Below, one piece after another: positions 45,503 through 54,559 of a DNA stretch of 64,000 nt. A program made the translations under genes and the position numbers. This stretch comes from Bifidobacteriaceae bacterium (lineage in GTDB: Bacteria > Actinomycetota > Actinomycetes > Actinomycetales > WQXJ01), in NCBI GenBank assembly GCA_031272885.1, contig JAISSX010000036.1, forward strand, positions 43,120 through 107,119. Reading direction: 5' to 3'. Every line of letters starts with the position of its first letter. Position 1 is the first letter of the stretch. The notes under the pieces were generated by a model. It had not been told where the DNA came from, did not search any database, and worked only from the letters and a program-made list of their open reading frames with translations.

Positions 45503-46429
45503 ATGCCACTACACCCCGTGCTGGCCGCCCGCCTGGAACAGTTGAAGGGCGCATCCGACGACGAGTACTGGGCCGGCATCGCTGAGCCCTACGGGCCGTA
45601 TGATCCGCCGCCGGTTGTGTACAGCGAGGCGGCCGCCCCGCGGCCCGATGGCGATGGCGCCGTGCCGCTGCATGTCTTCACCGCGGTTGACGCCCAGCCC
45701 GGGGCGCCGGCCCTGGTGTGGTGCCACGGTGGCGCCTTCGTGGGCGGCGCCGTCGAGATGTTCGAGGGCGATGGCGTGGCCCGCGAAGTGGCCGCCCGCA
45801 CCGGTGGCGTGGCCGTGTCGGTGGACTACCGCCTGGCCACGGAAGAACTGCACGCGCCCAAGCAGACTGATGACGTGGAGACGGCCTGGCGGTGGGTGTA
45901 TGACCACGCTGACGAGTTGGGGATTGACCCGGGGCGGATCGCCATTGGTGGGGCCAGTGCAGGGGCGGCCCTGACCTCCGCCGTGGCGTTGGCGCTGCGG
46001 GACGCCGGTGGCCCGCTGCCGTCGCTGGTGGCGCTGGCCTATCCGCTGGTGCACGCCACGCTGCCGCCCTATTCGCACGAACTGGCCGCCAAGCTGCCGC
46101 AGATTCCTGCCTGCTTCGTGCTGGAGAACGTCGATGACGGCATCTTCGAGATCTACCTGGGCGGGCCCGCGTGGACGGCCAACTCGCACAACATGGCCGG
46201 GCTGTGCGATGACCTGACTGGATACCCGCGGACGCTAATCATCAACAGCGACTACGACGCCCTGCGGGCTTCAGGGCAGCGGTTTGCCGCCCAGTTGGCG
46301 GAAGCCGGTGTGGACGTGCGGGTCTACACCGAGCCGGGTACCATCCATGGCCACGTCAACTACACACCCACCTTCGAGCCCGTGGAGCACTCCCTGGCCG
46401 AACTGGCGGCGGCCGTCGCCGCCGCCTGA
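45503..46429 (+). CDS. Alpha/beta-hydrolase fold-3 (HSL-family) esterase
   Basis: A 308-residue intracellular carboxylesterase of the hormone-sensitive-lipase family. The oxyanion motif is WCHGGAFVGG (about residues 74-83), the nucleophile elbow is IGGASAGAALT (Ser about 157), the Asp is in INSDYDALRASG and the His in PGTIHGHVNY. A G-rich ribosome site is weak, and the start is set by the first ATG. It follows the inverted repeat and could be a separate transcript. Confidence 0.9.
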   Translation: MPLHPVLAARLEQLKGASDDEYWAGIAEPYGPYDPPPVVYSEAAAPRPDGDGAVPLHVFTAVDAQPGAPALVWCHGGAFVGGAVEMFEGDGVAREVAARTGGVAVSVDYRLATEELHAPKQTDDVETAWRWVYDHADELGIDPGRIAIGGASAGAALTSAVALALRDAGGPLPSLVALAYPLVHATLPPYSHELAAKLPQIPACFVLENVDDGIFEIYLGGPAWTANSHNMAGLCDDLTGYPRTLIINSDYDALRASGQRFAAQLAEAGVDVRVYTEPGTIHGHVNYTPTFEPVEHSLAELAAAVAAA

Positions 46430-46490
46430 CCCCTACGGCCCGGGCGCCAGTGAACGCGGCTAGTCGAAGTAGCCGCGAGGCAACCAGCGC

Positions 46491-46516
46491 AGTAAACTAG
46501 TCAGGTAACTAGTCAG
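46491..46516 (+). promoter_or_regulatory. Toxin-antitoxin promoter/operator
   Basis: ACTAGTCAG is repeated at 46496-46504 and 46508-46516 (12-bp period), each containing the palindrome ACTAGT, directly before the antitoxin ribosome site. TAAACT overlapping the first copy can serve as a -10 element, so antitoxin binding would block transcription. Confidence 0.6.
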
Positions 46517-46528
46517 TTGGAGGTAGTC

Positions 46529-46780
46529 GTGAGTGTCTCCTGGCCAGTGCAAGACGCCAAGGCCCGGTTCAGCGCCTTGCTTGATACCTGCCTGGCGGAG
46601 GGCCCGCAGACTATCACCAGGCGGGGCACCGCCACCGCTGTGCTTGTCTCGCTGGCGGATTGGCGCAAGACGCACCCCGAGGCAACCCTGAAGGATCTTC
46701 TGCTTGCCCAGGAAGCCCGCCATGAATTGGATCTGCCGGATCGCCGGGACTACCAGAGCCGCCCGGTCGGAGGCTGGTAG
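46529..46780 (+). CDS. Phd/YefM-type antitoxin
   Basis: An 83-residue antitoxin. The N-terminal Phd/YefM DNA-binding fold includes WPVQDAKARFSALLD and ITRRGTATAVLVSLADW; the C-terminal toxin-binding tail is basic and charged (HELDLPDRRDYQSRPVGGW). GTG 46529 has GGAGG 5 nt upstream, preferred over TTG 46517, which would overlap that site. The toxin starts 3 bp after its stop. Confidence 0.85.
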   Translation: MSVSWPVQDAKARFSALLDTCLAEGPQTITRRGTATAVLVSLADWRKTHPEATLKDLLLAQEARHELDLPDRRDYQSRPVGGW

Positions 46781-46783
46781 ATC

Positions 46784-47188
46784 ATGTACCTGTTAGACAC
46801 CTGCGTGGTGTCGGAACTGCGCAAGCCCCGCCCGCACGGCGGCGTCTTGACCTGGTTCGAGGGTTTGCCAGAAGCTGCGGTACACATCTGTGCAGTGACG
46901 GTGGGAGAGATCCAGGCGGGGATAGAGAAGACGCGCGATCAAGACCCAGCCAAGGCCGATGACCTGGAAGCCTGGCTAGGACGGGTTTCCAACCACTATG
47001 GTGCCCTTGACCTCGACGCAGAGACATTTCGAATCTGGGCAAGGCTGATGCACAAGCGATCCGGCACGCTGATGATGGACGGGATGATCGCTGCCTGCGC
47101 CAAGCGGCACGGGCTGACCGTTGCCACCCGCAACACTCAGGATTTCGCGCACTTCAACGTGCCGCTGCTCAACCCATGGCAACGCTGA
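46784..47188 (+). CDS. vapC: PIN-domain ribonuclease toxin (VapC/FitB-like)
   Basis: A 134-residue PIN-domain endoribonuclease toxin. The acidic residues are visible as MYLLDTCVVSEL (Asp5), VGEIQAGI (Glu), MMDGMIAACAKRHGL (Asp) and TRNTQDFAHF (Asp). It is expected to cut RNA, typically tRNA or rRNA, when its antitoxin is lost. The FitB-like start MYLLDTCVVSE is characteristic of toxins paired with Phd-type antitoxins. It converges on the SorC regulator of the transketolase operon. Confidence 0.9.
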   Translation: MYLLDTCVVSELRKPRPHGGVLTWFEGLPEAAVHICAVTVGEIQAGIEKTRDQDPAKADDLEAWLGRVSNHYGALDLDAETFRIWARLMHKRSGTLMMDGMIAACAKRHGLTVATRNTQDFAHFNVPLLNPWQR

Positions 47189-47249
47189 GACGGACACTCG
47201 CTGAGGCACCCGTCACCCGTTCCCGGACGATTTGACATGAGGCAAGACG

Positions 47250-48236
47250 CTAGGCCAGCAATTGCTCGGCCGCGTCGGAGTCCGTGATCAGCACATTCAC
47301 CCAGCCGCCCAGCAGCGCCCCGCGCAGGGCGGACACCTTCCGTGCCCCGCCGGCCACCCCGATGCGCCGCGGAATCGCCTTCAACTGCGACGGGCTGATG
47401 CCCAACACCCGCTGGTCCACCGCTGACTCCACCAACGAACCGGCCGCATCGAAAAAGCGCAGGCAGACGTCCCCCACCGCGCCGGCCGCCCGCAACACGG
47501 CCTGGTCGGCCTCGCTGACACCCGAACCGGACTGTTCCAACAGTTCGGACGGCTTCAACGTGCCCACGCCCACCAGCGCCGTGGTCAACGCACCCCACAG
47601 CCGCGACACCTGCTCCACCGCCGGGTCTCTGGCCAGCGCCCGCCGCGCCTCCACCGTGCCCAACAGGGACGGCCCCGGCAGCAGCACCGGCATGGCCCCG
47701 GTGGCGGCCGCGAACAGCGTGATCAGGCGGTTGGCCTGCAACTGCACGCCCGGCACCCCGGTGCCGCCCAGCAGTTGGACCACCTGTTCGGCCACCTGGG
47801 TTTGGGACGGCCGCATCGCCTCCACCGTGGCTAACAGGTTGCCGGACCAGGATGAGATCCCCACCCGCTCGCCACCCATCAGCGTGGACTCCAGGTAACC
47901 GGCCGCGGCATCGCCCAACGCCCGGGCCACGTCATGTTCACCGCCCAGCGCATCCACCACCACGGCCTCGCCCAGCCCAAAGCGCTCCTCCAGCGCCTCC
48001 TCCAGGTCGGCGTGCACCCCGCCCGGCACGGTGACGGTGGTGCGGACAATGCCCAGCTCGGCCGCCCGCTTCAACAACCGCGACACCCTGGCCTGGGAAA
48101 TATGCAGGTCAGAGGCAATATCCGCCTGGCGCCGCCCCACCTCGTGGTAGAGCCGCGCCACCCGCACCATCAGCCGCAGTTGGCCCCGAGGCACACCGAC
48201 CAAACCACTCGCGCCGGCCGCCTCGAAACTGCTCAC
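47250..48236 (-). CDS. SorC-family transcriptional regulator
   Basis: A 328-residue regulator with helix-turn-helix RQADIASDLHISQARVSRLLKRA (given only for ISQARVSRLL, about residues 46-55), and a SorC effector domain with RVGISSWSGNLLATV, ALVGVGTLKPSE and RIGVAGGARKVSAL. GTG 48236 has an AGAGG site. It is the last gene of the operon starting at 56997, so it is self-controlled with its metabolic genes, and probably senses a phosphorylated intermediate. Confidence 0.9.
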   Translation of the reverse strand: MSSFEAAGASGLVGVPRGQLRLMVRVARLYHEVGRRQADIASDLHISQARVSRLLKRAAELGIVRTTVTVPGGVHADLEEALEERFGLGEAVVVDALGGEHDVARALGDAAAGYLESTLMGGERVGISSWSGNLLATVEAMRPSQTQVAEQVVQLLGGTGVPGVQLQANRLITLFAAATGAMPVLLPGPSLLGTVEARRALARDPAVEQVSRLWGALTTALVGVGTLKPSELLEQSGSGVSEADQAVLRAAGAVGDVCLRFFDAAGSLVESAVDQRVLGISPSQLKAIPRRIGVAGGARKVSALRGALLGGWVNVLITDSDAAEQLLA

Positions 48237-48241
48237 GGCCT

Positions 48242-49183
48242 CTATCCAACCAGTTCCAGCGCCGCATCCCGGATCGCGACCGGCGTCAAGCCGAAATACT
48301 CGAACAGGTAAGCCGGGTCACCGACCGGCGCAAACTGGTCCTGGATCCCCACCATCCGCATCGGCGTGGGCCGGGTGACGGCCAGCAGTTCGGCCACCGC
48401 CCCGCCCAGGCCGGTCACCAGGGCGTCTTCCACCGTCACGATGGCGCCGGTTTCGGCGGCCGCCTGCCCGATGGCGTCCCTGTCCAACGGTTTGACGCTC
48501 GCCATCGCCAGCACCCGGGCTTCCACCCCAGCGCCGGCCAACAAGTCCCGCGCCTCGAGGGCTGCCCCCGCCATGGCGCCGGTCGCCACCAGGGTGACGT
48601 GGGCGCCATCGGCCAACTGGACGGCCTGGCCGGGCCGGAAAGCCAAGTCAGCCGGGTTGACCTGCGGCACCTTGACCCGGCCGATCCGCACGTAAACGGG
48701 CCCGTCGTGGCTGGCCGCCCAGCGCAGCGCACCGGCCGTGTCCACCGGATCGACCGGCGCCAGCACGGTTAGTTCCGGGATGGTGCGCAGCCAGCCCAGG
48801 TCCTCGGCCGAATGGTGGGTGGACCCAAGGGCGCCATAGGAAAACCCAGGGCTTTGGGCGCACAGGGTGACGGCCCGGCCGGAATAGGCCAGGTCAACCT
48901 TGATCTGTTCCATGGCCCGGGCGGTCAGGAAGCAGCCAGCGGCGGAGACGAACGGCTTCAGGCCGGCGCCGGCCAGCCCGGCCGCCACGCCAATCAAGTC
49001 TTGTTCGGCAATGCCGACGTTGATCAGCCGGTCCGGGTAGGCGTCCCGGAACGAGCCCAGGTTGGACGAGCCAACCGTGTCCGCCACCACTACCACCACG
49101 CGCGGATCGGCTGCCGCCAACTCCAACATGGTTTCGGCAAACGCCACCCGGCAGTCAAAGGTTGGGGTCACTTCGCCGGCCAT
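48242..49183 (-). CDS. Transketolase C-terminal-half subunit (AptB-like)
   Basis: A 313-residue subunit carrying the pyrimidine-binding and C-terminal domains of a two-subunit transketolase. VGIAEQDLIGVAAGLA holds the catalytic Glu that activates thiamine diphosphate; GSTHHSAEDLGWLR and VYVRIGRVKVP follow. Its start overlaps the stop of the N-terminal subunit by one base. With the isomerase and kinase upstream it matches the apulose-4-phosphate transketolase (AptAB) arrangement. Other split transketolases look similar, so the substrate is inferred. Confidence 0.88.
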   Translation of the reverse strand: MAGEVTPTFDCRVAFAETMLELAAADPRVVVVVADTVGSSNLGSFRDAYPDRLINVGIAEQDLIGVAAGLAGAGLKPFVSAAGCFLTARAMEQIKVDLAYSGRAVTLCAQSPGFSYGALGSTHHSAEDLGWLRTIPELTVLAPVDPVDTAGALRWAASHDGPVYVRIGRVKVPQVNPADLAFRPGQAVQLADGAHVTLVATGAMAGAALEARDLLAGAGVEARVLAMASVKPLDRDAIGQAAAETGAIVTVEDALVTGLGGAVAELLAVTRPTPMRMVGIQDQFAPVGDPAYLFEYFGLTPVAIRDAALELVG

Positions 49184-50100
49184 CACGCCACCGCCTCGAG
49201 TTCTTGCAGCGCCAAGGCGACCTGGGCGGCATCGGGAATCTTGTGGTGCCAGGCCACCTGGTCGCTGGCGAAACTGAGCGGGAAACCCTTCACCGTACGG
49301 GCAATCACCGCGGTGGGCCGGCCTGCCGGGTCCGGTCCGGCCGTGAAGACGTCCAGCAGGGCGCCGATGTCGTTCCCGGGCACCTCGACGGCCCGCCAGC
49401 CGAAGGCTTCGAACCGGGTGGCCAGGGGCTCGACGGCGTTGGTTTCTGCCACCCGCGCGCCCTGTTGCAGGCCATTGGCATCCACCACGGCCGTCAGGGC
49501 GGCCAGCTTCTGGTGGCCGGCGCACATGATGGCTTCCCAGTTGGAGCCTTCCTGCATTTCGCCGTCCCCCAGCACCACGTAGACCCGCCTGGCCGAACCG
49601 GCCAGCCGCGCCCCCAGGGCCTCCCCCACCGCGATCGGCAAACCGTGGCCGAGCGGTCCGGTGTTGGCTTCGACCGCGGCCAGTTTGCGCCGGTCCGGGT
49701 GCCCGGACAGCTTGGACCCGCCCTGAACAAAGGTGCGGAGCTGTTCCGGCGGCATGAAACCGGCCACCGCCAGCGTGCAATACAGCGCCGCCGCCGTGTG
49801 GCCCTTGGACAGGATGAAGCGGTCCCGTTCCGGGTCGTGTTCACGGCCCGGGGCCACGTTCATGACGTGGCAGTACAGGGTGACCAGGACGTCGGTGATG
49901 GAGAACTCGCCGCCCAGGTGGCCCATCTTGGCGGCCGCCACCAGTTGGACGTCGCGGCGGCGCACCTCGCGGGCAGCGGCCTGCAGGTGGGCTATCACCT
50001 GGTCGCGGCCGGCGCCGGGCGCGGTGCGGCCAAGCACTTTCAACTCGTGCTCAGGGGCGGGCAGCAGGTGGACGTTAGGGGAATCAACCATGATGGTCAC
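49183..50100 (-). CDS. Transketolase N-terminal-half subunit (AptA-like)
   Basis: A 305-residue subunit with the thiamine-diphosphate pyrophosphate domain. [43 protein letters not shown] and the cofactor motif [13 protein letters not shown] ending VVDANGLQ are all present. It forms the active enzyme with the next gene product. GTG 50100 overlaps the isomerase stop and has a GAGGTGG site; ATG 50091 is an alternative. Confidence 0.9.
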   Translation of the reverse strand: MTIMVDSPNVHLLPAPEHELKVLGRTAPGAGRDQVIAHLQAAAREVRRRDVQLVAAAKMGHLGGEFSITDVLVTLYCHVMNVAPGREHDPERDRFILSKGHTAAALYCTLAVAGFMPPEQLRTFVQGGSKLSGHPDRRKLAAVEANTGPLGHGLPIAVGEALGARLAGSARRVYVVLGDGEMQEGSNWEAIMCAGHQKLAALTAVVDANGLQQGARVAETNAVEPLATRFEAFGWRAVEVPGNDIGALLDVFTAGPDPAGRPTAVIARTVKGFPLSFASDQVAWHHKIPDAAQVALALQELEAVA

Positions 50101-51083
50101 GCCACCTCGACCCGCAGCAGGGCGTCTTGGATCAGCCGGTGTGCCGCCATCGCGTCCTGGGCGGCGTGGGCGGCCTTCATGCCCTCGTAATCAAGCCGCT
50201 CCAGGGCGGCGTACAGGGTCTTGAGCATCCGGATCGAGGTGCGGGCGGCATCGACCGGGTCCTCCCGGAAGGGGAACTGGTCTAGTTGCCACACGCCCTC
50301 CCAGCCGTTGATGCGCAGGGTGTAGAAGAACTCGAAGATCTCGGTCAGGTGGACGGTGCCCACCACCAGGTCGTCGTCCCAGCCACGCAGGTTGTCGTTC
50401 ACATCCATGCCGTACAGCAGGCCGTAGTCGATCAGCAGTTGGGCGGCATCGGCGGGTGATTCGCCGCCGTACAGCGAGTGCCCGAAGTCCAGCAGCACAC
50501 CCACGTTGTCCAGGCCGATCTGCTGGATGCCCAGGATCGAGCGGGCGGCACTGTCCCAGGTCATCTTGACGCGCGGCTCCCGCGGCTTGTATTCGATGGC
50601 GAAGCGCAGGTCCGGGTGGGCCCCCGCCAGTTCGCGCATGCCGTCCACGGCCAACTTCCACAGGTCGTGGTGGTTGACCTGGAAGGGATAGTCCCAGCCG
50701 TCCTGGCCGGGCCAGATCTTGACGTAGGAGGCGCCCAGTTCACGCACCACGCCGGCGGCCTCGTGCATCAGGTCGAGGGCGGCGGCGCGGGCGGCCGGGT
50801 CCGGGTTGGTGAAGGCGCCGCGGGACCAGCGGCGCAAGTAGATTTCAGGCGTGATGCCGATGGCGCCCAAGCCGGCCGCTTTGAGGGCGTCCTTGACTTC
50901 GTCCAGACCCACGCCAGGGGTAAACGGGTAGTTCAGGTCCACCACGGACAGGTCTTCCACCGAACCGGCCAGGGCAATGTTCTCAAGGGTGGTGCGGGCC
51001 GGGCCGTAGCCGTCCACGGCGTAGCGGTCTAGGTAGCTGGCGAAATGCCACAGGCCAGCGCCGAAGGTGGGTTGGGTGCTCAT
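50097..51083 (-). CDS. TIM-barrel sugar isomerase/epimerase (candidate apiose isomerase)
   Basis: A 328-residue xylose-isomerase-like TIM barrel. Putative metal ligands are visible in [11 protein letters not shown] (Glu), [14 protein letters not shown] (Asp, His), YGMDVNDN (Asp) and [13 protein letters not shown]-terminal [18 protein letters not shown] and [18 protein letters not shown] are typical of L-rhamnose-isomerase/RhaI-related or apiose-isomerase-type proteins. Operon position between an FGGY kinase and a split transketolase fits D-apiose isomerase (ApsI). A rhamnose- or other pentose-type isomerase is the main alternative. Confidence 0.75.
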   Translation of the reverse strand: MSTQPTFGAGLWHFASYLDRYAVDGYGPARTTLENIALAGSVEDLSVVDLNYPFTPGVGLDEVKDALKAAGLGAIGITPEIYLRRWSRGAFTNPDPAARAAALDLMHEAAGVVRELGASYVKIWPGQDGWDYPFQVNHHDLWKLAVDGMRELAGAHPDLRFAIEYKPREPRVKMTWDSAARSILGIQQIGLDNVGVLLDFGHSLYGGESPADAAQLLIDYGLLYGMDVNDNLRGWDDDLVVGTVHLTEIFEFFYTLRINGWEGVWQLDQFPFREDPVDAARTSIRMLKTLYAALERLDYEGMKAAHAAQDAMAAHRLIQDALLRVEVA

Positions 51084-52573
51084 TGGGGTTCTCCTTGGGT
51101 GGTGGTTTGACGGGCAAGTCCGATGGCGCGGCGCCAGGCGTCGCGGGCCGCCTCCCTGGTGGCCGGGTCCAGGCTGGGTTGGTAGACGGTTGGGTCCATG
51201 GGCCAGGCGGGCCAGCCCAGGGTGTCGGCCGCCAGGCGGGCGGTCCCCAGGGCCGAGGCTTCGGCCACTGCGGCGGCCGCCACCGGCACGCCCAGCAGGC
51301 CGGCCTGCCGGCCCATCAACAGAGCCGAGGCGCTAGCCCCGCCATCGGCGCTGATGGCGGGTAGATCGTGGGGGTGGCCGGCAAACATGGCCTCCAGCAC
51401 GTCCGCCACCTGGTGGGCGACGGCGTCGAAGGCGGCCCGGGCCAGGTGGGCCGGGCCGTGGGCGGCCTGCAGCCCGGTGATGACGCCGGCCGTACCGGCC
51501 AGCCAGTGCGGCGCGCCCAGGCCACCGAAGGCCGGCACCAGGGTGACGCCATCGGCATCCGGCACCGTGGCCGCCAGGTCGCCCAGGGCGCGGCCGCCCG
51601 CCAGGCCAAGCAGGCGGGCGGTCCAGTCCAGGCAGGCGCCCGAATAGCGGATGTTGCCTTCCAGGGCGTAGGCCGGGGTGGGAGTGCCGGTGGTTGCCGT
51701 GGCGCCAGCCAGCCAGGCCAGCGTGGCGGCGATGCCGGCCGGCGGCGTGGGCGGGGTGGCGCCAGGCAGGCGGGCCATGACGGAGCTGCCGGTGCCGTAC
51801 GTCACCTTGACGCCGTCGCGGGCGTGGCAGTACAGGGCGGCGTGCGAATCCGCCATGATGCTGAGCAGCGGCAACCCAGCCAGGGCACCTTCGGTCAGGG
51901 TCAGACCGGGACGGTCCGAAGGCACGATGGCGGGCAGGGCCGCCGCCGGCAGGCCGAAGGCATCCACCAGGGTGGGGTCCCAGGCCAGCCGGCCCAGGTC
52001 CAGCAACAGGGTGCGGGCAGCGTTGCCGGCCTCGGTGACGTGGGCGGCACCGCCGGTCAAGGCCCAAACCAGCCAGGCGTCCACGGTGCCGATCTTGGGG
52101 GTAGCTGGGGTGTTTCCGCTGGTCCCGGCCGTTGCTCCGGCCTGGCGCAACAGCCAGGCGGCCTTCGGGGCGCTGAACATCGGATCGAGCGGCAGCCCGG
52201 TGGTGGCCGTCACGTAACCAGGCGGCAGCGCGGCGGCCAGCCGGGCGACATCGGGCGCCGTGCGGGTGTCCTGCCACGACAAGGCGGGCCCCAACGGCCG
52301 GCCGGTGGCGCCATCCCAGGCCACCACGGTCTCACGCTGCACCGACAGGGCCACACCAGCCACGCGGGCGCGGTCCACCTGGGCCAGGCAGGCGGCGGCG
52401 GCCTCAAGGACCGAACCAGCCAGCCGCAGCGGGTCCTGTTCCACCTGGCCGGGCGCGGGCGTCGTCACCGCCATGGGCACGGCCGCCTGGGCCACCACCC
52501 GGCCGGCGGCATCGACCGCCAGGGCCTTCGTGTTGGTGGTGCCCTGGTCCAAAGCCAAGATGAGGTCGTTCAC
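51080..52573 (-). CDS. FGGY-family sugar kinase
   Basis: A 497-residue carbohydrate kinase. The N-terminal phosphate-binding motif is [15 protein letters not shown], then [21 protein letters not shown] and the second-domain [16 protein letters not shown] and [25 protein letters not shown] (quoted in parts: [20 protein letters not shown]). Glycerol-, xylulose- and apulose-kinases share this family. GTG 52573 has AAGGGG upstream. It overlaps the isomerase by ATGA. A ketose kinase acting on the isomerase product (apulose in the apiose hypothesis) is the most consistent role. Confidence 0.9.
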   Translation of the reverse strand: MNDLILALDQGTTNTKALAVDAAGRVVAQAAVPMAVTTPAPGQVEQDPLRLAGSVLEAAAACLAQVDRARVAGVALSVQRETVVAWDGATGRPLGPALSWQDTRTAPDVARLAAALPPGYVTATTGLPLDPMFSAPKAAWLLRQAGATAGTSGNTPATPKIGTVDAWLVWALTGGAAHVTEAGNAARTLLLDLGRLAWDPTLVDAFGLPAAALPAIVPSDRPGLTLTEGALAGLPLLSIMADSHAALYCHARDGVKVTYGTGSSVMARLPGATPPTPPAGIAATLAWLAGATATTGTPTPAYALEGNIRYSGACLDWTARLLGLAGGRALGDLAATVPDADGVTLVPAFGGLGAPHWLAGTAGVITGLQAAHGPAHLARAAFDAVAHQVADVLEAMFAGHPHDLPAISADGGASASALLMGRQAGLLGVPVAAAAVAEASALGTARLAADTLGWPAWPMDPTVYQPSLDPATREAARDAWRRAIGLARQTTTQGEPQ

Positions 52574-52575
52574 GG

Positions 52576-53499
52576 CTACCCCTTGATGGCCCCGGCGAAG
52601 GCGCCCTGAACGAAGTAGCGCTGGAACATCAGGTAGACAATCAGTACCGGCACGGCGGACATGATAATGAAGGCGTTGAGGGGCCCATAAGAGGTGGAAT
52701 GCTGGCCCGAGAAACCCTGTACCGCCACCGGAATGGTCCAATTTGTCTTGCTTTGCAGCAGGGTGGTGGCCATGGCGTATTCGTTCCAGGTGGCCACAAA
52801 GTCCAGGATGAACAGGGCCGCCAGGGCCGGTTTGGCCAGGGGCAGGCAGATCTGCCAGAACTGGCGGAACCGGCCGGCGCCGTCCAGTTGGGCCGATTCC
52901 TCCAGTTCGTCCGGGATGGCGCGGAAGAAGCCGTAGAGCATGAACATTTGATATGGAATGCCGAAGGCCAGGTACGGCAGCAGCAAGCCCCAGCGTGTGT
53001 CCAGCAGGTTGAGGCTCAGCATGGTGGAGAACAAGGGGCCAAGGCCGATCTGGATCGGCACCATGGCGCCGGCCGCGAACAGCCCTAAGGCCAGCTTGTA
53101 GCGCTTGAAGCGGATGCGGGCAATGGCGTAGGCGGCCAGGGCGGCCAGGAACAGGCCCAGCGGCACCTTGATGACCGAGATGATCAGCGAGTTGGTGCCG
53201 GTACCCCACAGGTTGCCGGTCTCGATGGCGTCCGTGTAGTTGGACCACATCCATTCGGTGGGCAGGTACCAGGTGGGGCGCTGCGAAATGTCCTTCTTCG
53301 ACTTGACCGAGGTCAGGAACATGAATACGAACGGCAGGGCCCACAGCAGGGAGCTGATGGCCAGCGAAATCCACAGGGCGATGCCCACGTAGTCGCGGCG
53401 CTTACGGCGGCGGGGTACCGCTGCCGTGGTGGGCGGCAGGGCGGGAATGGCGGCGGCCGGCGTGGCGGGAGCGGCGGGGGCGGCGGGGGCGGCGGTCAT
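52576..53499 (-). CDS. CUT1 sugar ABC importer permease (MalG-type)
   Basis: A 307-residue permease. A Pro/Ala-rich N terminus is followed by six membrane segments and the ATPase-docking EAA loop ELEESAQLDGAGRFRQFW. The C terminus FQRYFVQGAFAGAIKG is the usual MalG-type ending. It overlaps the MalF-type gene by ATGA. No ATPase gene is in the operon, so a shared MsmK/MalK-type ATPase from elsewhere must energise it. Confidence 0.92.
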   Translation of the reverse strand: MTAAPAAPAAPATPAAAIPALPPTTAAVPRRRKRRDYVGIALWISLAISSLLWALPFVFMFLTSVKSKKDISQRPTWYLPTEWMWSNYTDAIETGNLWGTGTNSLIISVIKVPLGLFLAALAAYAIARIRFKRYKLALGLFAAGAMVPIQIGLGPLFSTMLSLNLLDTRWGLLLPYLAFGIPYQMFMLYGFFRAIPDELEESAQLDGAGRFRQFWQICLPLAKPALAALFILDFVATWNEYAMATTLLQSKTNWTIPVAVQGFSGQHSTSYGPLNAFIIMSAVPVLIVYLMFQRYFVQGAFAGAIKG

Positions 53500-54425
53500 T
53501 TCTCGTCTCCCTTCATCGACCAGGCCAGGTAGGGCACAACCAGGCAGAGCGACATGATCAGCAGCACCGTGGCCGTGGCGCCGCCCTGGCCAAAGGTGTG
53601 GTTGGAGAATGACTGGGTGTAGCTCCATAGGGCCAGCACCTGGCTGGATTGGGCCGGGCCACCGGCCGTCATGCCCACAATCAGATCGAACACCTTCAAC
53701 GAGTTGATGATGGTCAAGATGATCACCACCACTGTGGTGGGCCGCAGGGCGGGCATCACCACCACCCAGAAGCGCTGCCAGGCGGAGGCGCCATCGATCT
53801 TGGCGGCCTCCACCAAGTCGTTTGGCACCTGTTGCAAACCGGCCAGGAACAACACCATGTTGAAGCCGACACCCTGCCAGATCGAGGCCACGAAGATGGC
53901 GTAGAAGGCGATCTTTGGTTCACCCAACCAAGAGTGTTTCAGGCTGCCCAGGCCAATCGCCTCCAGGGTTTGGTTGAGGGCGCCGAAGTTGGGGTTGTAG
54001 ATCCAACTCCACATGGCCGCCACCGTGATGGAGGCGAAAACGGCCGGAATGTAGAAGATGGACCGGAACAGGTTGCGCCCGCGCATTTTCCGGTTCAACG
54101 CCAAAGCCAGCAGCAGGCTCAAGATCATGGGCACGGCCAGCGACAACACCACCCAGATGAGGGAGTTGGTGGCGGCCTTCCAGAAGACTGGATCGGCCGT
54201 GAACAGCCGCTTGTAGTTGTCCAGGCCAACCCACTGCCGTGGTGAGTTGCGGAAGCCGTTCCACTCCTGGAAGGACAGCCGCACCGAGTCGATGATCGGG
54301 TAAAGCAGGAACCAGCCATACAGGATGGCGGCCGGCAGCAGATAGGGGATGGCCTGGGCAAAACGCCGCGGCTGGCGCCGGCGGGTGCGGGTTTGGCCGG
54401 GTGGGGCCGTGGCGACCACGGACAT
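53496..54425 (-). CDS. CUT1 sugar ABC importer permease (MalF-type)
   Basis: A 309-residue permease with six membrane segments and the EAA loop DLVEAAKIDGASAWQRFW. PYLLPAAILYGWFLLYPI is the common first segment of this family. It is preceded by a 134-bp gap with a strong hairpin, then the receptor gene. Confidence 0.93.
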   Translation of the reverse strand: MSVVATAPPGQTRTRRRQPRRFAQAIPYLLPAAILYGWFLLYPIIDSVRLSFQEWNGFRNSPRQWVGLDNYKRLFTADPVFWKAATNSLIWVVLSLAVPMILSLLLALALNRKMRGRNLFRSIFYIPAVFASITVAAMWSWIYNPNFGALNQTLEAIGLGSLKHSWLGEPKIAFYAIFVASIWQGVGFNMVLFLAGLQQVPNDLVEAAKIDGASAWQRFWVVVMPALRPTTVVVIILTIINSLKVFDLIVGMTAGGPAQSSQVLALWSYTQSFSNHTFGQGGATATVLLIMSLCLVVPYLAWSMKGDEK

Positions 54426-54472
54426 GGCAACTCCTGGCGTGGACTGGGCTGACTGGTCTAGGTCTTTGGGCA

Positions 54473-54523
54473 GGGTCCGGCCGGGTGGCGCCGAGCGGCA
54501 GCGGGAACCGCCCGGCCGGACCC
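54473..54523 (-). terminator. Intercistronic hairpin after the receptor gene
   Basis: Perfect 13-bp arms GGGTCCGGCCGGG (54473-54485) and CCCGGCCGGACCC (54511-54523) with a 25-nt loop. It is the strongest of the three receptor-permease stems in this window. Such stems protect receptor mRNA and raise receptor over permease output in known sugar systems. Confidence 0.75.
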
Positions 54524-54559
54524 CTTCTTGGGGTTGGTATTACGTCCGACGGCCGCCGG

